From: Mycobacterium gordonae | Lineage (GTDB): Bacteria > Actinomycetota > Actinomycetes > Mycobacteriales > Mycobacteriaceae | Direction of reading: 5' to 3' | NCBI RefSeq assembly: GCF_001417955.2 | Contig: NZ_LKTM01000276.1 | Span: 1-55,811, forward strand | Length of the DNA stretch: 55,811 nt | In this document: positions 29,475 to 38,675 of the stretch, in pieces | How positions within the stretch are numbered: position 1 is the first letter of the stretch | How the letters are laid out: each line of letters begins with the position of its first letter | The notes under the pieces: generated by a model | The model's input: the letters and a program-made list of their open reading frames with translations, nothing else | The model's database searches: none | What the model was told of the DNA's origin: nothing | Program-made: the position numbers and the translations under genes

Positions 29475-30173
29475 ATGACAACTCTGATCCTCACCGACAA
29501 CGTCCACACGCACGCGCTGGCTGTCGAATTGCAGGGACGGTACGGCGAGAGTGATGTCTACCAGTCACTGATCGGCCAACTGCCGGGCGTGCCGCGCATC
29601 GACGTCAAGGGCAGTGTGGCGGAGATCTGTCAGCGCTATGACCTGGTCTTCTCGCTGCACTGCAAGCAGATCTTTCCGGCGGCGTTGCTCGACGGGGTCA
29701 GATGCGTGAACGTCCACCCGGGGTTGAACCCATACAACCGCGGGTGGTTCCCGCAGGTCTTCTCCATCATCGACGGACAGCAAGCCGGCGTGACGATCCA
29801 TGAGATGGACGACCAGCTGGACCACGGCCCGATCATTGCGCAGCGGGAATGTCCGATCGCCTCCTGGGACACCTCGGGCAGCGTGTATGCCCGGTTGCTG
29901 GCTATCGAGCGGGAGCTGGTGCTCGAACACTTCGCCGCGATCCGCGACGGAAGTTATCGGGCGGAGCCGATGGCCAAGGAGGGCAACCTCAACCTCAAGA
30001 AGGACTTCGAGCGGCTGCGGCAATTGGACCTGGACGAGCACGGGTCGTTCGGGCAGTTCCTGGATCGCCTCCGGGCGCTGACACACGACGAGTTCCGCAA
30101 CGCCTGGTTCGTCGATTCGTCGGGTCGGAAGGTATTCGTCCGTGTCGTACTCGAGCCCGAAGAGCAGCCCTGA
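29475..30173 (+). CDS. Sugar-nucleotide N-formyltransferase (Rv3404c-like)
   Basis: This 232-residue formyltransferase transfers the formyl group of N10-formyltetrahydrofolate. The catalytic triad is visible as Asn79 and His81 (CVNVHPGLNPYNRGWFPQVFS) with Asp116 (MDDQLDHGPII). M. tuberculosis Rv3404c has been structurally characterised as formylating dTDP-4-amino-4,6-dideoxyglucose, and this protein is a close match over its length. The C-terminal third (NLNLKKDFERLRQLDLDE) is the family extension. ATG at 29475 was chosen. An IdeR-like box follows 14 bp after the stop, so this gene itself lies outside that promoter. The aminotransferase at 33610 would supply its amino-sugar substrate. Confidence 0.9.
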   Translation: MTTLILTDNVHTHALAVELQGRYGESDVYQSLIGQLPGVPRIDVKGSVAEICQRYDLVFSLHCKQIFPAALLDGVRCVNVHPGLNPYNRGWFPQVFSIIDGQQAGVTIHEMDDQLDHGPIIAQRECPIASWDTSGSVYARLLAIERELVLEHFAAIRDGSYRAEPMAKEGNLNLKKDFERLRQLDLDEHGSFGQFLDRLRALTHDEFRNAWFVDSSGRKVFVRVVLEPEEQP

Positions 30174-30186
30174 CCAGGCCGCCTAA

Positions 30187-30205
30187 TTATGTTAGGCTGC
30201 CCTAA
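30187..30205. promoter_or_regulatory. IdeR iron box upstream of FAD protein gene
   Basis: TTATGTTAGGCTGCCCTAA matches 16 of 19 positions of the mycobacterial IdeR consensus TTAGGTTAGGCTAACCTAA. It lies 45 bp upstream of the ATG at 30251. IdeR with Fe(II) would repress here and release when iron is scarce. The M. tuberculosis genes Rv3402c and Rv3403c are reported members of the iron/IdeR regulon. Confidence 0.82.
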
Positions 30206-30250
30206 CTCGATGGCTTGCGGGACGTCCCGCTGATTCTGGAGGCGGGGGTC

Positions 30251-31846
30251 ATGCTGCGCGACAGCGCTGTGCTTCCCGTACCCGCGTTCGACATCGTGTT
30301 CATCGGAAGCGGTATCGCGTGCTCGATGACCTTGCTGGAGATGGCCGAGGTCCTCGTGCGTCGCCCGGCGCCCGCCAAACTCCGCATCGCGGTGGTGGAA
30401 CGTGACGAGCAGTTCTGGTGCGGGATCGCCTACGGACGGCGGTCAAGTATCCGCTCGCTCGCCATTCAGAAGCTCGACGAGTTCGCCGACGAACCCGAAA
30501 AGGGTGCCTACTGCGGCTGGCTGGAGCGGCACAAGGACGCCTGGTTGACATTCCTGCGGCAGGAGGGGGGCGAGGCCGCGGCCCGCTGGCTCGACGACAA
30601 CCGCGACGCGCTGAGCCAGAACCGGTGGGGCGGGGTCTACCTACCGCGATTCCTGTTCGGCGGGTTCATCTCTGAGCAGATCGCCACCACCATCGCTGAT
30701 CTCTGCGGCCGCGGACTGGCCGAGATAACGACTATTCACGCCGAAGCCGTCAGCGCGGATTTGGTGGACGGGCATTTCGTCGTCGGCTTGGTCCCGTCGG
30801 CCGGCGGCGGTCCCGCGGAGATCCACGCACAACGGGTGGTCGCGGCTATCGGCAGCCCGCCGGCCAAGGCGATCGTCGATGGTGATCGCGAGCCGGCATT
30901 CACCTACATCAACGACCTTTACAGCCCCGACGGTGAGAGCAACGTGCAGCGGTTACGCCGGGCGCTGGACGGTGTCCCGGTGCGGGAACAGCGCAACGTC
31001 CTGGTCGTGGGATCCAACGCCACCTCACTTGAAGTGCTTTACCTGATGCACCACGAGCCGGCCATCCGCGAACGAATCGGCTCCATCACCGTCATCTCGC
31101 GCTCCGGGATGTTGCCCCACATGATCTGCGACGAGCCGCTCGAGTTCGAATTCCCGCGACTCGGCGAGTTGGTGGCGGCGCAGACGGTCAGTGCCGCCGC
31201 GTTGATGGACGCCATCCGCGCGGACCTGCGAACCGCCGCGGAACGGTCGCTGAACCTCGCCGATCTGTACCACGACGTCGGCGCGCTGATCGGTGCGGCG
31301 TTTCGCAGGATGGGCACAGAAGAGCTGGAAGAGTTCTTCTGCGTCCACGGCATGGACTACACGAAGCTGGTCCGCCGTGCTGGACGCGACTGCCGACAGG
31401 CGGCAGCGGAGTCGGCCGCCGAAGGCACCTTGACCATGGTTGCCGGAGAGGTGCTGGGGGTGGAACCGTGCGCCTCCGGCGGGCCCTTCGCCCGGGTGCG
31501 CTACCGGGCGCAAGGCATCGAGCAGACGTACCCCGAACAGTTTGCGGCAGTGGTGAATTGCGGCGGTTTCGAAGACCTGGACAGCTGTTCGGCACCATTC
31601 CTGGCCAGCAGCCTGCGCAACGGTCTGTGCCGGCCCAACCGCACCAACCGGGGTGTCCTGGTGAACGACGAATTCGAGGCCAGCCCGGGATTTTTCGTCA
31701 TCGGTCCGCTGAACGGTGGCAATTTCAATCCCCGCATCCGTTTCTGGCATGTCGAGAGTGCGCCCCGCATCCGCTCCCTGGCGAAATCGCTGGCCGCCGT
31801 CCTGGTTTCGTCGGTGCAGCCGAGCCTGGTCGAGAGAGCCGGATGA
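30251..31846 (+). CDS. FAD/NAD(P)-binding protein (Rv3403c-like), iron-regulated
   Basis: This 531-residue flavoprotein-like protein has an N-terminal dinucleotide motif, FDIVFIGSGIACS (residues 13-25), with an acidic residue ending the second strand (VVERDEQFWCGIAYG). The W-C-G-I-A-Y-G block is typical of the FAD-NAD(P)-binding group that includes many uncharacterised monooxygenase-like proteins. A second Rossmann motif, NVLVVGSNATSLEVLYLM, lies near 256-273. The C-terminal segment FFVIGPLNGGNFNPRIRFWHVESAPRI closes the FAD fold. It may hydroxylate or oxidise a sugar, lipid or amine; this is inference. ATG at 30251 has GGAGG upstream. The stop overlaps the methyltransferase start (ATGA). Confidence 0.85.
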   Translation: MLRDSAVLPVPAFDIVFIGSGIACSMTLLEMAEVLVRRPAPAKLRIAVVERDEQFWCGIAYGRRSSIRSLAIQKLDEFADEPEKGAYCGWLERHKDAWLTFLRQEGGEAAARWLDDNRDALSQNRWGGVYLPRFLFGGFISEQIATTIADLCGRGLAEITTIHAEAVSADLVDGHFVVGLVPSAGGGPAEIHAQRVVAAIGSPPAKAIVDGDREPAFTYINDLYSPDGESNVQRLRRALDGVPVREQRNVLVVGSNATSLEVLYLMHHEPAIRERIGSITVISRSGMLPHMICDEPLEFEFPRLGELVAAQTVSAAALMDAIRADLRTAAERSLNLADLYHDVGALIGAAFRRMGTEELEEFFCVHGMDYTKLVRRAGRDCRQAAAESAAEGTLTMVAGEVLGVEPCASGGPFARVRYRAQGIEQTYPEQFAAVVNCGGFEDLDSCSAPFLASSLRNGLCRPNRTNRGVLVNDEFEASPGFFVIGPLNGGNFNPRIRFWHVESAPRIRSLAKSLAAVLVSSVQPSLVERAG

Positions 31847-32622
31847 ACGCCCGAGACGCCGAGCGGCTCATCCGGAGCCTGATTTTCCGGGGTCCTGGTC
31901 GATGCAATCTCTGCGGCAAGAAGGTCCGCTTCAAAAGCATCAGCCGCACCTTGGGCCGGACCCTGGCTGAGCGTGAATTCCCCTACTCGCTGGACGAATT
32001 CGAGACGTTGAACCATCGCCGGTACCTGTGCCCGGTGTGCGGGTCCACCGACCGGGACCGGCTCTACCAGCTCTATGTCGAGCGGTTCCTGCCGCCCGGC
32101 GGGTTGCGCCGGGTGGTTGAGTTCGCCCCCACGGCGGCACTGTCTGCATATCTGCGTGGCCGGGACGACTTCCAGTACCGATCCGCCGACCTGATGATGC
32201 CCGGCGTCGATGACGTGGTGGACATCACCGATATGCCTCTTTACCAGGATGATTCGCTTGACTTCTTCATCTGCTCCCACGTACTCGAGCACGTCACCGA
32301 TGATGGCCTGGCGCTGGATGAGCTGTACCGGATCCTGGTACCCGGCGGGCGCGGCATCATCATGACACCGGTGACGCCGCAGGGCAGTTTCGACGAGGAC
32401 CCCGCGGTGGCCGACGAACGTGAGCGATGGCGCCGGTTCGCCCAGGGCGACCACGTGCGGCTCTACGACCGCGCCACCCTCTGCTCGCGGATTCGCCGGC
32501 ACGGTTTCGGCATCGATGTGCTCGACTCGCGCGACTTCGGCCGAGACACGTTCTCCCGGCACGCTATCGGCTTTGGTTCGGCTCTCTACGTGGTGCGGAA
32601 GCCGTTGTCAGTCGGCGCTTGA
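31843..32622 (+). CDS. SAM-dependent methyltransferase with N-terminal zinc-ribbon Cys pairs
   Basis: This 259-residue class I methyltransferase carries two CxxC pairs at its N-terminus (Cys21/Cys24 in CNLCGKK; Cys63/Cys66 in CPVCGST), suggesting a zinc ribbon. The SAM-binding strand is VVEFAPTAALSAYL (about 92-105). The post-motif is DFFICSHVLEHVTDDGLALDELYRILVPGGRGII (about 141-174), as in Methyltransf_11. Such proteins occur in polysaccharide and glycolipid clusters. ATG overlaps the preceding stop (ATGA), so it is coupled to the iron-boxed FAD gene. Its last 59 bp overlap the convergent glycosyltransferase gene. I do not recall this gene at the M. tuberculosis locus. Confidence 0.88.
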   Translation: MNARDAERLIRSLIFRGPGRCNLCGKKVRFKSISRTLGRTLAEREFPYSLDEFETLNHRRYLCPVCGSTDRDRLYQLYVERFLPPGGLRRVVEFAPTAALSAYLRGRDDFQYRSADLMMPGVDDVVDITDMPLYQDDSLDFFICSHVLEHVTDDGLALDELYRILVPGGRGIIMTPVTPQGSFDEDPAVADERERWRRFAQGDHVRLYDRATLCSRIRRHGFGIDVLDSRDFGRDTFSRHAIGFGSALYVVRKPLSVGA

Positions 32623-33613
32623 CGCGCGACGAGTACAGATACGCATGCTTGCGAACACTCGCCACGTCGCCGGAGAGGCGATGCTCGATCCGTCGCCAGC
32701 GCGTCTGCGTCCACCGGTGTTGCAATGAGAGCATCGTTATCCGCGGGTGGTCGGCGACCGAATTCAGCAGTGCGGCGCGTCCTTTGGGGCCCGGCACCTT
32801 GGCGATCTCGCCGAGTACCCAATCGGCCACCTTGCCGATGATCTTTTCGCGTGCATGGTCACCGGGGAACAGGTCCGCCATCGCCTCGAGCGTGGCCACC
32901 ACCCCGTAGCCGCGTGACTGCCAGAACTTCTGCCGGTCGTGATCCGACTCGTACCAAATCCCTTGCGGGTGGCGCCGATACACCGCCATCGTGTCGGGCA
33001 GCATCGCGATCTCACCATTGATCGCATGCCGCACATGCAGGTACCAGTCGATCGGCATGATGTTGCGGGGGATGTCGTCATAGCGCTGCTGGCGACGGTA
33101 GACGACCGAATTGGTCTGGATGAAGTTGCGTGCCAGCAGCGCTTCCAGGCTCATGTCGCGACGCCAGCCGACCGGGGGGAACTCCGCGTCGGGTGCATCG
33201 TCGTGGATGACCCGCACCGGGTGGAAACACACGCTCGTGCGCGGATTCCGGTCCAGAAACTCCACCTGCTTGCTCAGCTTGAGCGGATCGGTCCAGTAGT
33301 CGTCTCCCTCGCACAGCGCGAGGTACTCGCCTCGGGCCGCGGACAGGCTCGCGACGAAATTCGCGTGCACGCCGATGTTCGTGGACCTGAAAATCGGGCG
33401 AAAGAGCTGCGGGTGGCGGTCGGCGTAGTCCCGGATGATCGCCGGCGTGGAGTCGGTGGATGCATCGTCGGCGATGACGACCTCGACGGGGAAATCGGTT
33501 CGCTGCGCGACGAAGCCGTCCAGTGCCTGGCGGATGAAGTTCTCCTGGTTGTAGGTGATCGACACGACGCTCACCTTCGGGTAGTCGCTCGGTGCGGCCG
33601 GCCGGGTGGTCAC
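32564..33613 (-). CDS. GT2-family glycosyltransferase
   Basis: This 349-residue GT-A fold glycosyltransferase has the N-terminal strand KVSVVSITYNQENFIRQALDGF, Asp49-Asp50 (VVIADDASTDST) and the metal-binding EGDDYW at 102-107. It has no transmembrane segment. It probably transfers the formamido- or amino-sugar made by its neighbours to a lipid or glycan acceptor; this is inference from context. GTG at 33613 overlaps the TGA stop of the aminotransferase gene (GTGA), indicating translational coupling in one operon under the iron box at 34883. The 3' end overlaps the convergent methyltransferase gene by 59 bp. Confidence 0.9.
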   Translation of the reverse strand: MTTRPAAPSDYPKVSVVSITYNQENFIRQALDGFVAQRTDFPVEVVIADDASTDSTPAIIRDYADRHPQLFRPIFRSTNIGVHANFVASLSAARGEYLALCEGDDYWTDPLKLSKQVEFLDRNPRTSVCFHPVRVIHDDAPDAEFPPVGWRRDMSLEALLARNFIQTNSVVYRRQQRYDDIPRNIMPIDWYLHVRHAINGEIAMLPDTMAVYRRHPQGIWYESDHDRQKFWQSRGYGVVATLEAMADLFPGDHAREKIIGKVADWVLGEIAKVPGPKGRAALLNSVADHPRITMLSLQHRWTQTRWRRIEHRLSGDVASVRKHAYLYSSRVKRRLTTASAPRREPNQSR

Positions 33614-34830
33614 GCTTCCCGCACCGCCGCGACCACCCGCGCGACATCCGCTGAGGCCATGTGGTCGTGCACCGGCAGCGACACTATCCGTGAGCAGATG
33701 TCTTCTGTGACAGCCAAATCGGTCGACTCGAGCAATTCGTCGTTGGCAACGAAATACGGATGCCGATGTTGGGCCGGGTTGTAGTAATCGCGCGCCCGGA
33801 TGGCGTTCTGGTGCAGGTTGGCGAGGACGGCGCTCTTGTGGTCGGGTGTCGTGCAACACGCGCTGGCAAAGCAGAGCGCGGAGGAGTCGGCGTTCTGCTG
33901 GAACCGCATCCCGGTGTCAGCCAGTCCGGAGCGGTAGCTGGCGAGCACCGCGCGGCGGCTTTCCAGGCGGTGATCGAGTCCCGTCAGTTGGCGCAGGCCG
34001 ATGGCGGCGTTGATCTCCTGAAGTTTCGCGTTCATCCCGAAATGGCCCGCCTCGCGGGAGTTTCCGAATCCGAAGTTCGCGAACCGGTAGGTCTGCTCGA
34101 CCACGCGTGGGTCGCGCGAGACCAGAGCGCCACCCTCGCCGACGGCGAACGGTTTGGTCGCGTGCAACGAGAAGATCTCGCATGTTCCGCGTCCGCCGAC
34201 GCGGTCGCCAGCTGGGTACGTCGAACCGAAGCCGGCTGCCGAGTCGATGACCATGGGCAGATCCCATTCGGCGGCAAGCTCTTCCCAAGCCCCGATCTGA
34301 GGGTTGCCGACCCCGAAGGCATTGGCGAGCACGATGCCCGCGATCCGGTCGCGGGCGCGCTCCAGAACGGCGCGGGCGGATTGGGCGCATGGTTGCCATG
34401 AATCGGCATCGATGTCGATGAACCACGGGCGGTACCCGTTCCACAGTGCCGCCTGGGCGACGCCGACGAACGTGAACGACGGCATCAGCACGTAGCGATC
34501 CCGGTCACCGGCACCGAAGGTGACGTGCATCGCGGCGATCAGCGCCATCGTGCCGTTCGCGAGGGTGGCAACATGCAATTCCGGTCCCAGGTATTCGCTG
34601 AGGGCGTGGGCGAACTGGCGCTCCTTGGGGCCGAAATTCGTATACCAGTTGGTGTGGGCGATCCGCCGGAAGTCCTCCGCCAGCTCCGCCGGTCCGGGGA
34701 AACTGGGGCGGATGAAGGGGATCTCGCCCGTGGCCGTGTCGCCGGCCCCGGAGCTGGTCCTGGCTCTGTGCGGCGAAATACGTGCCGATGGCCGTTCCAG
34801 CATCGAGCCATGGAACGTGCGGAACTTCAT
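33610..34830 (-). CDS. DegT/DnrJ/EryC1/StrS-type sugar aminotransferase (Rv3402c-like)
   Basis: This 406-residue PLP-dependent sugar aminotransferase of fold type I is close to M. tuberculosis Rv3402c. The PLP lysine is Lys226 in SLHATKPFAVGEGGAL, with Asp196 (MVIDSAAGFGSTY) binding the pyridine nitrogen. It would aminate a 4-keto-6-deoxy nucleotide sugar, the substrate step before N-formylation by the enzyme at 29475. ATG at 34830 has no clear ribosome site; TTG at 34845 with GGTAGG upstream is a possible alternative. An IdeR-like box is 53 bp upstream. The downstream glycosyltransferase overlaps its stop. Confidence 0.93.
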   Translation of the reverse strand: MKFRTFHGSMLERPSARISPHRARTSSGAGDTATGEIPFIRPSFPGPAELAEDFRRIAHTNWYTNFGPKERQFAHALSEYLGPELHVATLANGTMALIAAMHVTFGAGDRDRYVLMPSFTFVGVAQAALWNGYRPWFIDIDADSWQPCAQSARAVLERARDRIAGIVLANAFGVGNPQIGAWEELAAEWDLPMVIDSAAGFGSTYPAGDRVGGRGTCEIFSLHATKPFAVGEGGALVSRDPRVVEQTYRFANFGFGNSREAGHFGMNAKLQEINAAIGLRQLTGLDHRLESRRAVLASYRSGLADTGMRFQQNADSSALCFASACCTTPDHKSAVLANLHQNAIRARDYYNPAQHRHPYFVANDELLESTDLAVTEDICSRIVSLPVHDHMASADVARVVAAVREA

Positions 34831-34882
34831 GAACGCGGAAGTCAATGTCGGCCTACCAGGGCTCCGGGTGATCGGGGAGTTA

Positions 34883-34901
34883 TGAGGTTAGCCTTACCTC
34901 C
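34883..34901. promoter_or_regulatory. IdeR iron box upstream of the aminotransferase
   Basis: TGAGGTTAGCCTTACCTCC matches about 14-15 of 19 positions of the IdeR consensus and has a symmetrical core GAGGTTAGCCTTACCTC with one mismatch. It lies 53 bp before ATG 34830 on the minus strand. The gene is iron- and IdeR-repressed in M. tuberculosis, which supports the call. Confidence 0.82.
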
Positions 34902-34978
34902 ATCCGCTTGTCACGCCGGGGTCGGTCGTTCAGGCCAACGGCATAGACACCACCGCTAAGGCGGGACGACGGGCCGAA

Positions 34979-37354
34979 CTACGTCGCGGGCGCCATTCTG
35001 GCCAGGCTCCTGCGGTGGATCGGCTCCCGGCCCGGCGGCTGCGGCGGCGGCGGCAGCAACGCCTCGCGCGGGCGCACCGCGATCGTCGAGGGCTCTTCGG
35101 TGCTCAAGGTGAGATCCTCGCCAGCGTGCTTGATGACCAGCTCACCGCCCGGACCGTCGCGCAGGGTGTAGGTGACGTTCTCGTGGTCAGCGTCCACCGT
35201 CACGCGAAAACCACGCCAGCGCAACCGGAATCGCAACCGGGAGATGCCGTCGGGCAGCTGTGGGTCGATGGACAGCACGCCCTCGTCGTCGCGGAGTCCG
35301 CCGAAGCCCGCGACCAGCGCGGTCCACGCCCCGGCCAGCGACGCCATGTGCAGACCGTCGCGGGTGTTGCGGTGCAGATCGCGCAGATCGATCAGTGCAG
35401 CCTCATACGCATAGTCGTGGGCCAGCTCCAAGTGGCCGACCTCGGCGCACATCACCGCCTGGGTGCAGGCTGACAGCGACGAGTCGCGGACGGTCCGCCG
35501 CTCGTAGTAGTCGACGTTGCGGGCCTTCTGTTCGGGGGTGAACTCATGGCTCTGCCACTGCATGGCCAGGACCAGGTCGGCCTGCTTGATCACCTGCGCC
35601 GGATAGAGCCGGACGTAGGCCTCGTGCATCAGCAGGGGGTAGGTGGCGTTGGTCTGGAAGTCCCATTCGGCGAAAGTGGTGAATCCTTCGCACTGTTGGT
35701 GGACGCCCAACTCCTCGTCGTAGGGGATGTGGGCGGCATTGGCCGCGTCGCGCCATGCGGCCATCTCCTCGGTGGTGACGCCCAGGGCCCCGGCCTTGTC
35801 GGGGTGGCGCTTGGCGGCATCGGCGGCGATGCGCAGGTTGTTGGCCGCCATCAGGTTGGTGAAGACGTTGTCCCGGACGATCGCGGTGTACTCGTCGGGG
35901 CCGGTGACCCCGTCCAGGTGCCACACCCCGTGGCGGTCGTGGTGCCCCAGCGACATCCACAGCCGGGCGGTCTCGATCAGCACCGGCAGGCCGCACTCTT
36001 CTTCCAGGGAATTGTCGCCGGTGACCAGGCGGTAGCGCTCGAAGGCCATGGCAATGTCGGCATTGATGTGCCAACCCGCGGTGCCGGCCGGCCAGTATGC
36101 CGAGCACTCCTGACCCCGGATGGTGCGCCACGGGAAGGCCGCGCCGTCCAGGCCCAGCTCTGCCGCTCGTTCCTTGGCCAGGTCCAGCGTCGAGGCACGC
36201 CAGCGCAGGGCGTCGGCGACCGCGTGCGGCACCGTGTAGGTCAGCACCGGCAGCACGAATCCCTCGGTGTCCCAGAAGGCATGGCCGTCGTAGCCGGTCC
36301 CGGTGAGGCCCTTGCTGGGGATGGCGCGGCGCTCCGCGCGGGCGCTGGCCTGCAGCAGGTGGAACATCCCGAACCGCACCGCCTGCTGGCTTTCCGGATC
36401 CCCCTCGACCTCCACGTCGGCCGCGTCCCAGAACAGATCCAGGTAGGCACGCTGTCCGTCGAGCAGACCCTGCCAGCCGCTGTAGCGGGCGCTGGACAAC
36501 GCCGCGGCCGCCTGGTCCCGCAACCCCGGACGGGACCGCAGGCTGGACCAGCCATAGGCCAGGTATTTGACGATGCGTAGCTTCTGGCCGGGCCGCAGAC
36601 CGCAGATCACCGTGGTGCGCGCCAGGTCAGCGCGGACGTCGGTGCTGATCTCACACCGGCCTGGAACCTCGACCTCGTGATCCATCGCCGCAGCCATCAT
36701 CAGCGCGCTGCTGCGGGTGCGATGCATGAGAAGCGCTCTGCCCTCGGTGATTTCGTGATCGACGGCCTCCAGCGGGTTCTCCAGGATGGCCGACACCCGG
36801 GGGTCGTCGGAGGTTTCCGGCTGGTCTTCGTTGGTGACGAGTTCGGACTGCACGGTGACCCGGGAGAAGTCGTCGATGGCTTCGACGACGTACTCGATGG
36901 CGGCGACGCTGCGGTGGACCAACGACACCAGCCGGGTGGATGTCACCTTGACCTGCTTGCCGGTGGGGGAGCGCCAATGTGCGCAGCGGGTCAGCGTTCC
37001 GGCGCGCAGGTCGAGAATGCGCTCGTGGTCCAGCAGTTCGCCGTAGCGGACGTCGAACGGCTCGTCGTCGACCATCAATCGGATGATCTTCCCGTTGGTG
37101 ACATCGACGACGGTCTGACCGGCTTCGGGATAGCCGTATCCGGCCTCGGCATACGGCAGTGGCCGGATCTCGTAGAAGGAGTTCAGATAGGTGCCCGGTA
37201 GCCCGTAGGGCTCGCCTTCGTCGAGGTTGCCGCGTAATCCGATGTGCCCGTTGGACAATGCGAACAACGACTCCGACTGGGCCAGCAGGTTCAGATTCAG
37301 CCGGGTCTCGCGAATCTGCCACGGCTCAACTGGAAACGCTTCCTCAGAAATCAT
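34979..37354 (-). CDS. GH65 family glycoside phosphorylase/hydrolase (Rv3401-like)
   Basis: This 791-residue GH65 protein belongs to the family of maltose, trehalose and kojibiose phosphorylases. The general acid Glu488 is in [15 protein letters not shown]. The (alpha/alpha)6 barrel segments [19 protein letters not shown] and [27 protein letters not shown] precede it, and [15 protein letters not shown] follows. The phosphorylase reaction would release beta-glucose 1-phosphate, which fits the overlapping beta-phosphoglucomutase gene upstream (ATGA overlap at 37351-37354). Together they could convert a trehalose-type disaccharide into glucose 6-phosphate. The exact substrate is not shown by the sequence. 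Confidence 0.9.
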   Translation of the reverse strand: MISEEAFPVEPWQIRETRLNLNLLAQSESLFALSNGHIGLRGNLDEGEPYGLPGTYLNSFYEIRPLPYAEAGYGYPEAGQTVVDVTNGKIIRLMVDDEPFDVRYGELLDHERILDLRAGTLTRCAHWRSPTGKQVKVTSTRLVSLVHRSVAAIEYVVEAIDDFSRVTVQSELVTNEDQPETSDDPRVSAILENPLEAVDHEITEGRALLMHRTRSSALMMAAAMDHEVEVPGRCEISTDVRADLARTTVICGLRPGQKLRIVKYLAYGWSSLRSRPGLRDQAAAALSSARYSGWQGLLDGQRAYLDLFWDAADVEVEGDPESQQAVRFGMFHLLQASARAERRAIPSKGLTGTGYDGHAFWDTEGFVLPVLTYTVPHAVADALRWRASTLDLAKERAAELGLDGAAFPWRTIRGQECSAYWPAGTAGWHINADIAMAFERYRLVTGDNSLEEECGLPVLIETARLWMSLGHHDRHGVWHLDGVTGPDEYTAIVRDNVFTNLMAANNLRIAADAAKRHPDKAGALGVTTEEMAAWRDAANAAHIPYDEELGVHQQCEGFTTFAEWDFQTNATYPLLMHEAYVRLYPAQVIKQADLVLAMQWQSHEFTPEQKARNVDYYERRTVRDSSLSACTQAVMCAEVGHLELAHDYAYEAALIDLRDLHRNTRDGLHMASLAGAWTALVAGFGGLRDDEGVLSIDPQLPDGISRLRFRLRWRGFRVTVDADHENVTYTLRDGPGGELVIKHAGEDLTLSTEEPSTIAVRPREALLPPPPQPPGREPIHRRSLARMAPAT

Positions 37355-38118
37355 GTTGTTTCCCCGTCATCGTCATTCAGCAGTTCGGCGAGATCGGTCA
37401 CCACCACGTCGGCGCCGTTGTCGCGCAGTTCTTCGGCTTGACCGACCCGGTCGACACCCACCACGAGTCCGAAGTTACCGGCCCGGCCGGCCTGGACGCC
37501 GGAGATTGCGTCCTCGAAAACCGCGGCGGCATCCGCCTCGACACCGAGCAGTTCCGCGCCGCGCAGGTAGGAGTCCGGCGCCGGCTTGCCGGCGATGTCT
37601 TCCTCGCGCAGTGTGACTCCGTCCACCCGTTGTTGCACGAACCGGTCCAGCCCGGTGATCTCGAGGACGTCGCGGGTATTGGCGCTCGACGAGACGACCG
37701 CGATTTTCAGCCCGGCCTTCTTGACCGCTTCCAGGTAACGGCGCGAGCCGTCGAACACCTTCACGCCGTCTTTGTGCAGAACCGCTTGGAACGCATCGTT
37801 TTTCCGCGTGCCCAGGCCGTGGATCGTCTCCGCGTCAGCGGAATCGTCGGGGCCGCCGTCGGGCAGTTCGATGTCCCGGCTTTCCAGGAATGACCGGACT
37901 CCGTCCTCGCGTTTCTTGCCGTCCACGTACTGGCGGTAGTCGGAGTCGGCGTCGAAGGGAACGAACTCTTCTCCTGACTGCTCGGCGCGCTGCTTCAGGA
38001 AGGCGTCGAACATCTCCTTCCAGGCCCTGGTGTGCACGCTTGCGGTGTCGGTGAGCACACCGTCGAGGTCGAACAGGCAGGCGTGCACTTTCTCAGGCAG
38101 ACCGAGCGCAGATACCAC
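37351..38118 (-). CDS. Beta-phosphoglucomutase, HAD family (Rv3400-like)
   Basis: The HAD-fold mutase interconverts beta-glucose 1-phosphate and glucose 6-phosphate. Asp17 and Asp19 of FDLDGVLTD are the nucleophile and acid/base. The second motif is VVSSSANT, the third Lys motif GKPAPDS and the fourth [11 protein letters not shown]. The cap domain lies between residues 25 and 130. The start is uncertain: GTG at 38118 gives 255 residues and GTG at 38172 gives 273. The extra segment contains a 12-bp tandem duplication (around 38137-38160) and looks unlike a conserved N-terminus. Coupled to the GH65 gene by a 4-nt stop/start overlap. Confidence 0.9.
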   Translation of the reverse strand: MVSALGLPEKVHACLFDLDGVLTDTASVHTRAWKEMFDAFLKQRAEQSGEEFVPFDADSDYRQYVDGKKREDGVRSFLESRDIELPDGGPDDSADAETIHGLGTRKNDAFQAVLHKDGVKVFDGSRRYLEAVKKAGLKIAVVSSSANTRDVLEITGLDRFVQQRVDGVTLREEDIAGKPAPDSYLRGAELLGVEADAAAVFEDAISGVQAGRAGNFGLVVGVDRVGQAEELRDNGADVVVTDLAELLNDDDGETT

Positions 38119-38198
38119 TGGCGCAACCCCGCTTCCATGTAGTTGGCGATGTAGTTGGCAACACCCCTCCACATGCCCGGTGAGGCGCAGGCGGCAAA

Positions 38199-38597
38199 CT
38201 ATGAATCTATTAAGCCGTGTTTGCGGGCCACCTCTTCAAAGCTGCTGCGCACCGCCAGGATCTGCTGAGCATTCAGTGCTGGAGTTATGTGCAATAGCTT
38301 CTCGGTAATTGTCTGACGGAATTCTTCGGGCGAAAGCACGTCGAAATATTCATCGCCGGCCACTGACGGGTCGTCGTCAACGGGCCCGGAAGCGTTCGAC
38401 AAACGTACTTCGCGCGCGAATTTTCCCCGATTTCCCTCGTCGATCTCAAAAGACACCTGCGCACCGCGCACAGCCCGGTTTTTCTCCACTTCCAGGTCGT
38501 TGACGTGCAAAAACACGTCTTCACCACCGATGTCGGGGGTGATGAACCCGTAACCACGAACCCCGTCAAACCGCACAATTCTGCCCGTGACCCGCAC
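38199..38597 (-). CDS. Cold-shock-domain protein with C-terminal extension
   Basis: This is a 132-residue nucleic-acid-binding protein. The first 65 residues form a cold-shock OB fold with RNP1 RGYGFI (about 14-19) and RNP2 DVFLHV (27-32). The remaining half ([49 protein letters not shown]) is a helical extension absent from 67-residue CspA-type proteins. It probably acts as an RNA chaperone or regulator. The start is GTG at 38597 with AGGGG about 13 nt upstream. It lies between the GH65/PGM pair and a SnoaL-like gene, all on the minus strand. No cold-shock leader structure was recognised. Confidence 0.87.
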   Translation of the reverse strand: MRVTGRIVRFDGVRGYGFITPDIGGEDVFLHVNDLEVEKNRAVRGAQVSFEIDEGNRGKFAREVRLSNASGPVDDDPSVAGDEYFDVLSPEEFRQTITEKLLHITPALNAQQILAVRSSFEEVARKHGLIDS

Positions 38598-38675
38598 GCC
38601 TTTTACCCCTGATCGATCCGTCGCCTGCTCCGGCGAGCATACCGCCGGGCAGCGGTCCGACGATGCGGGAGCGAT

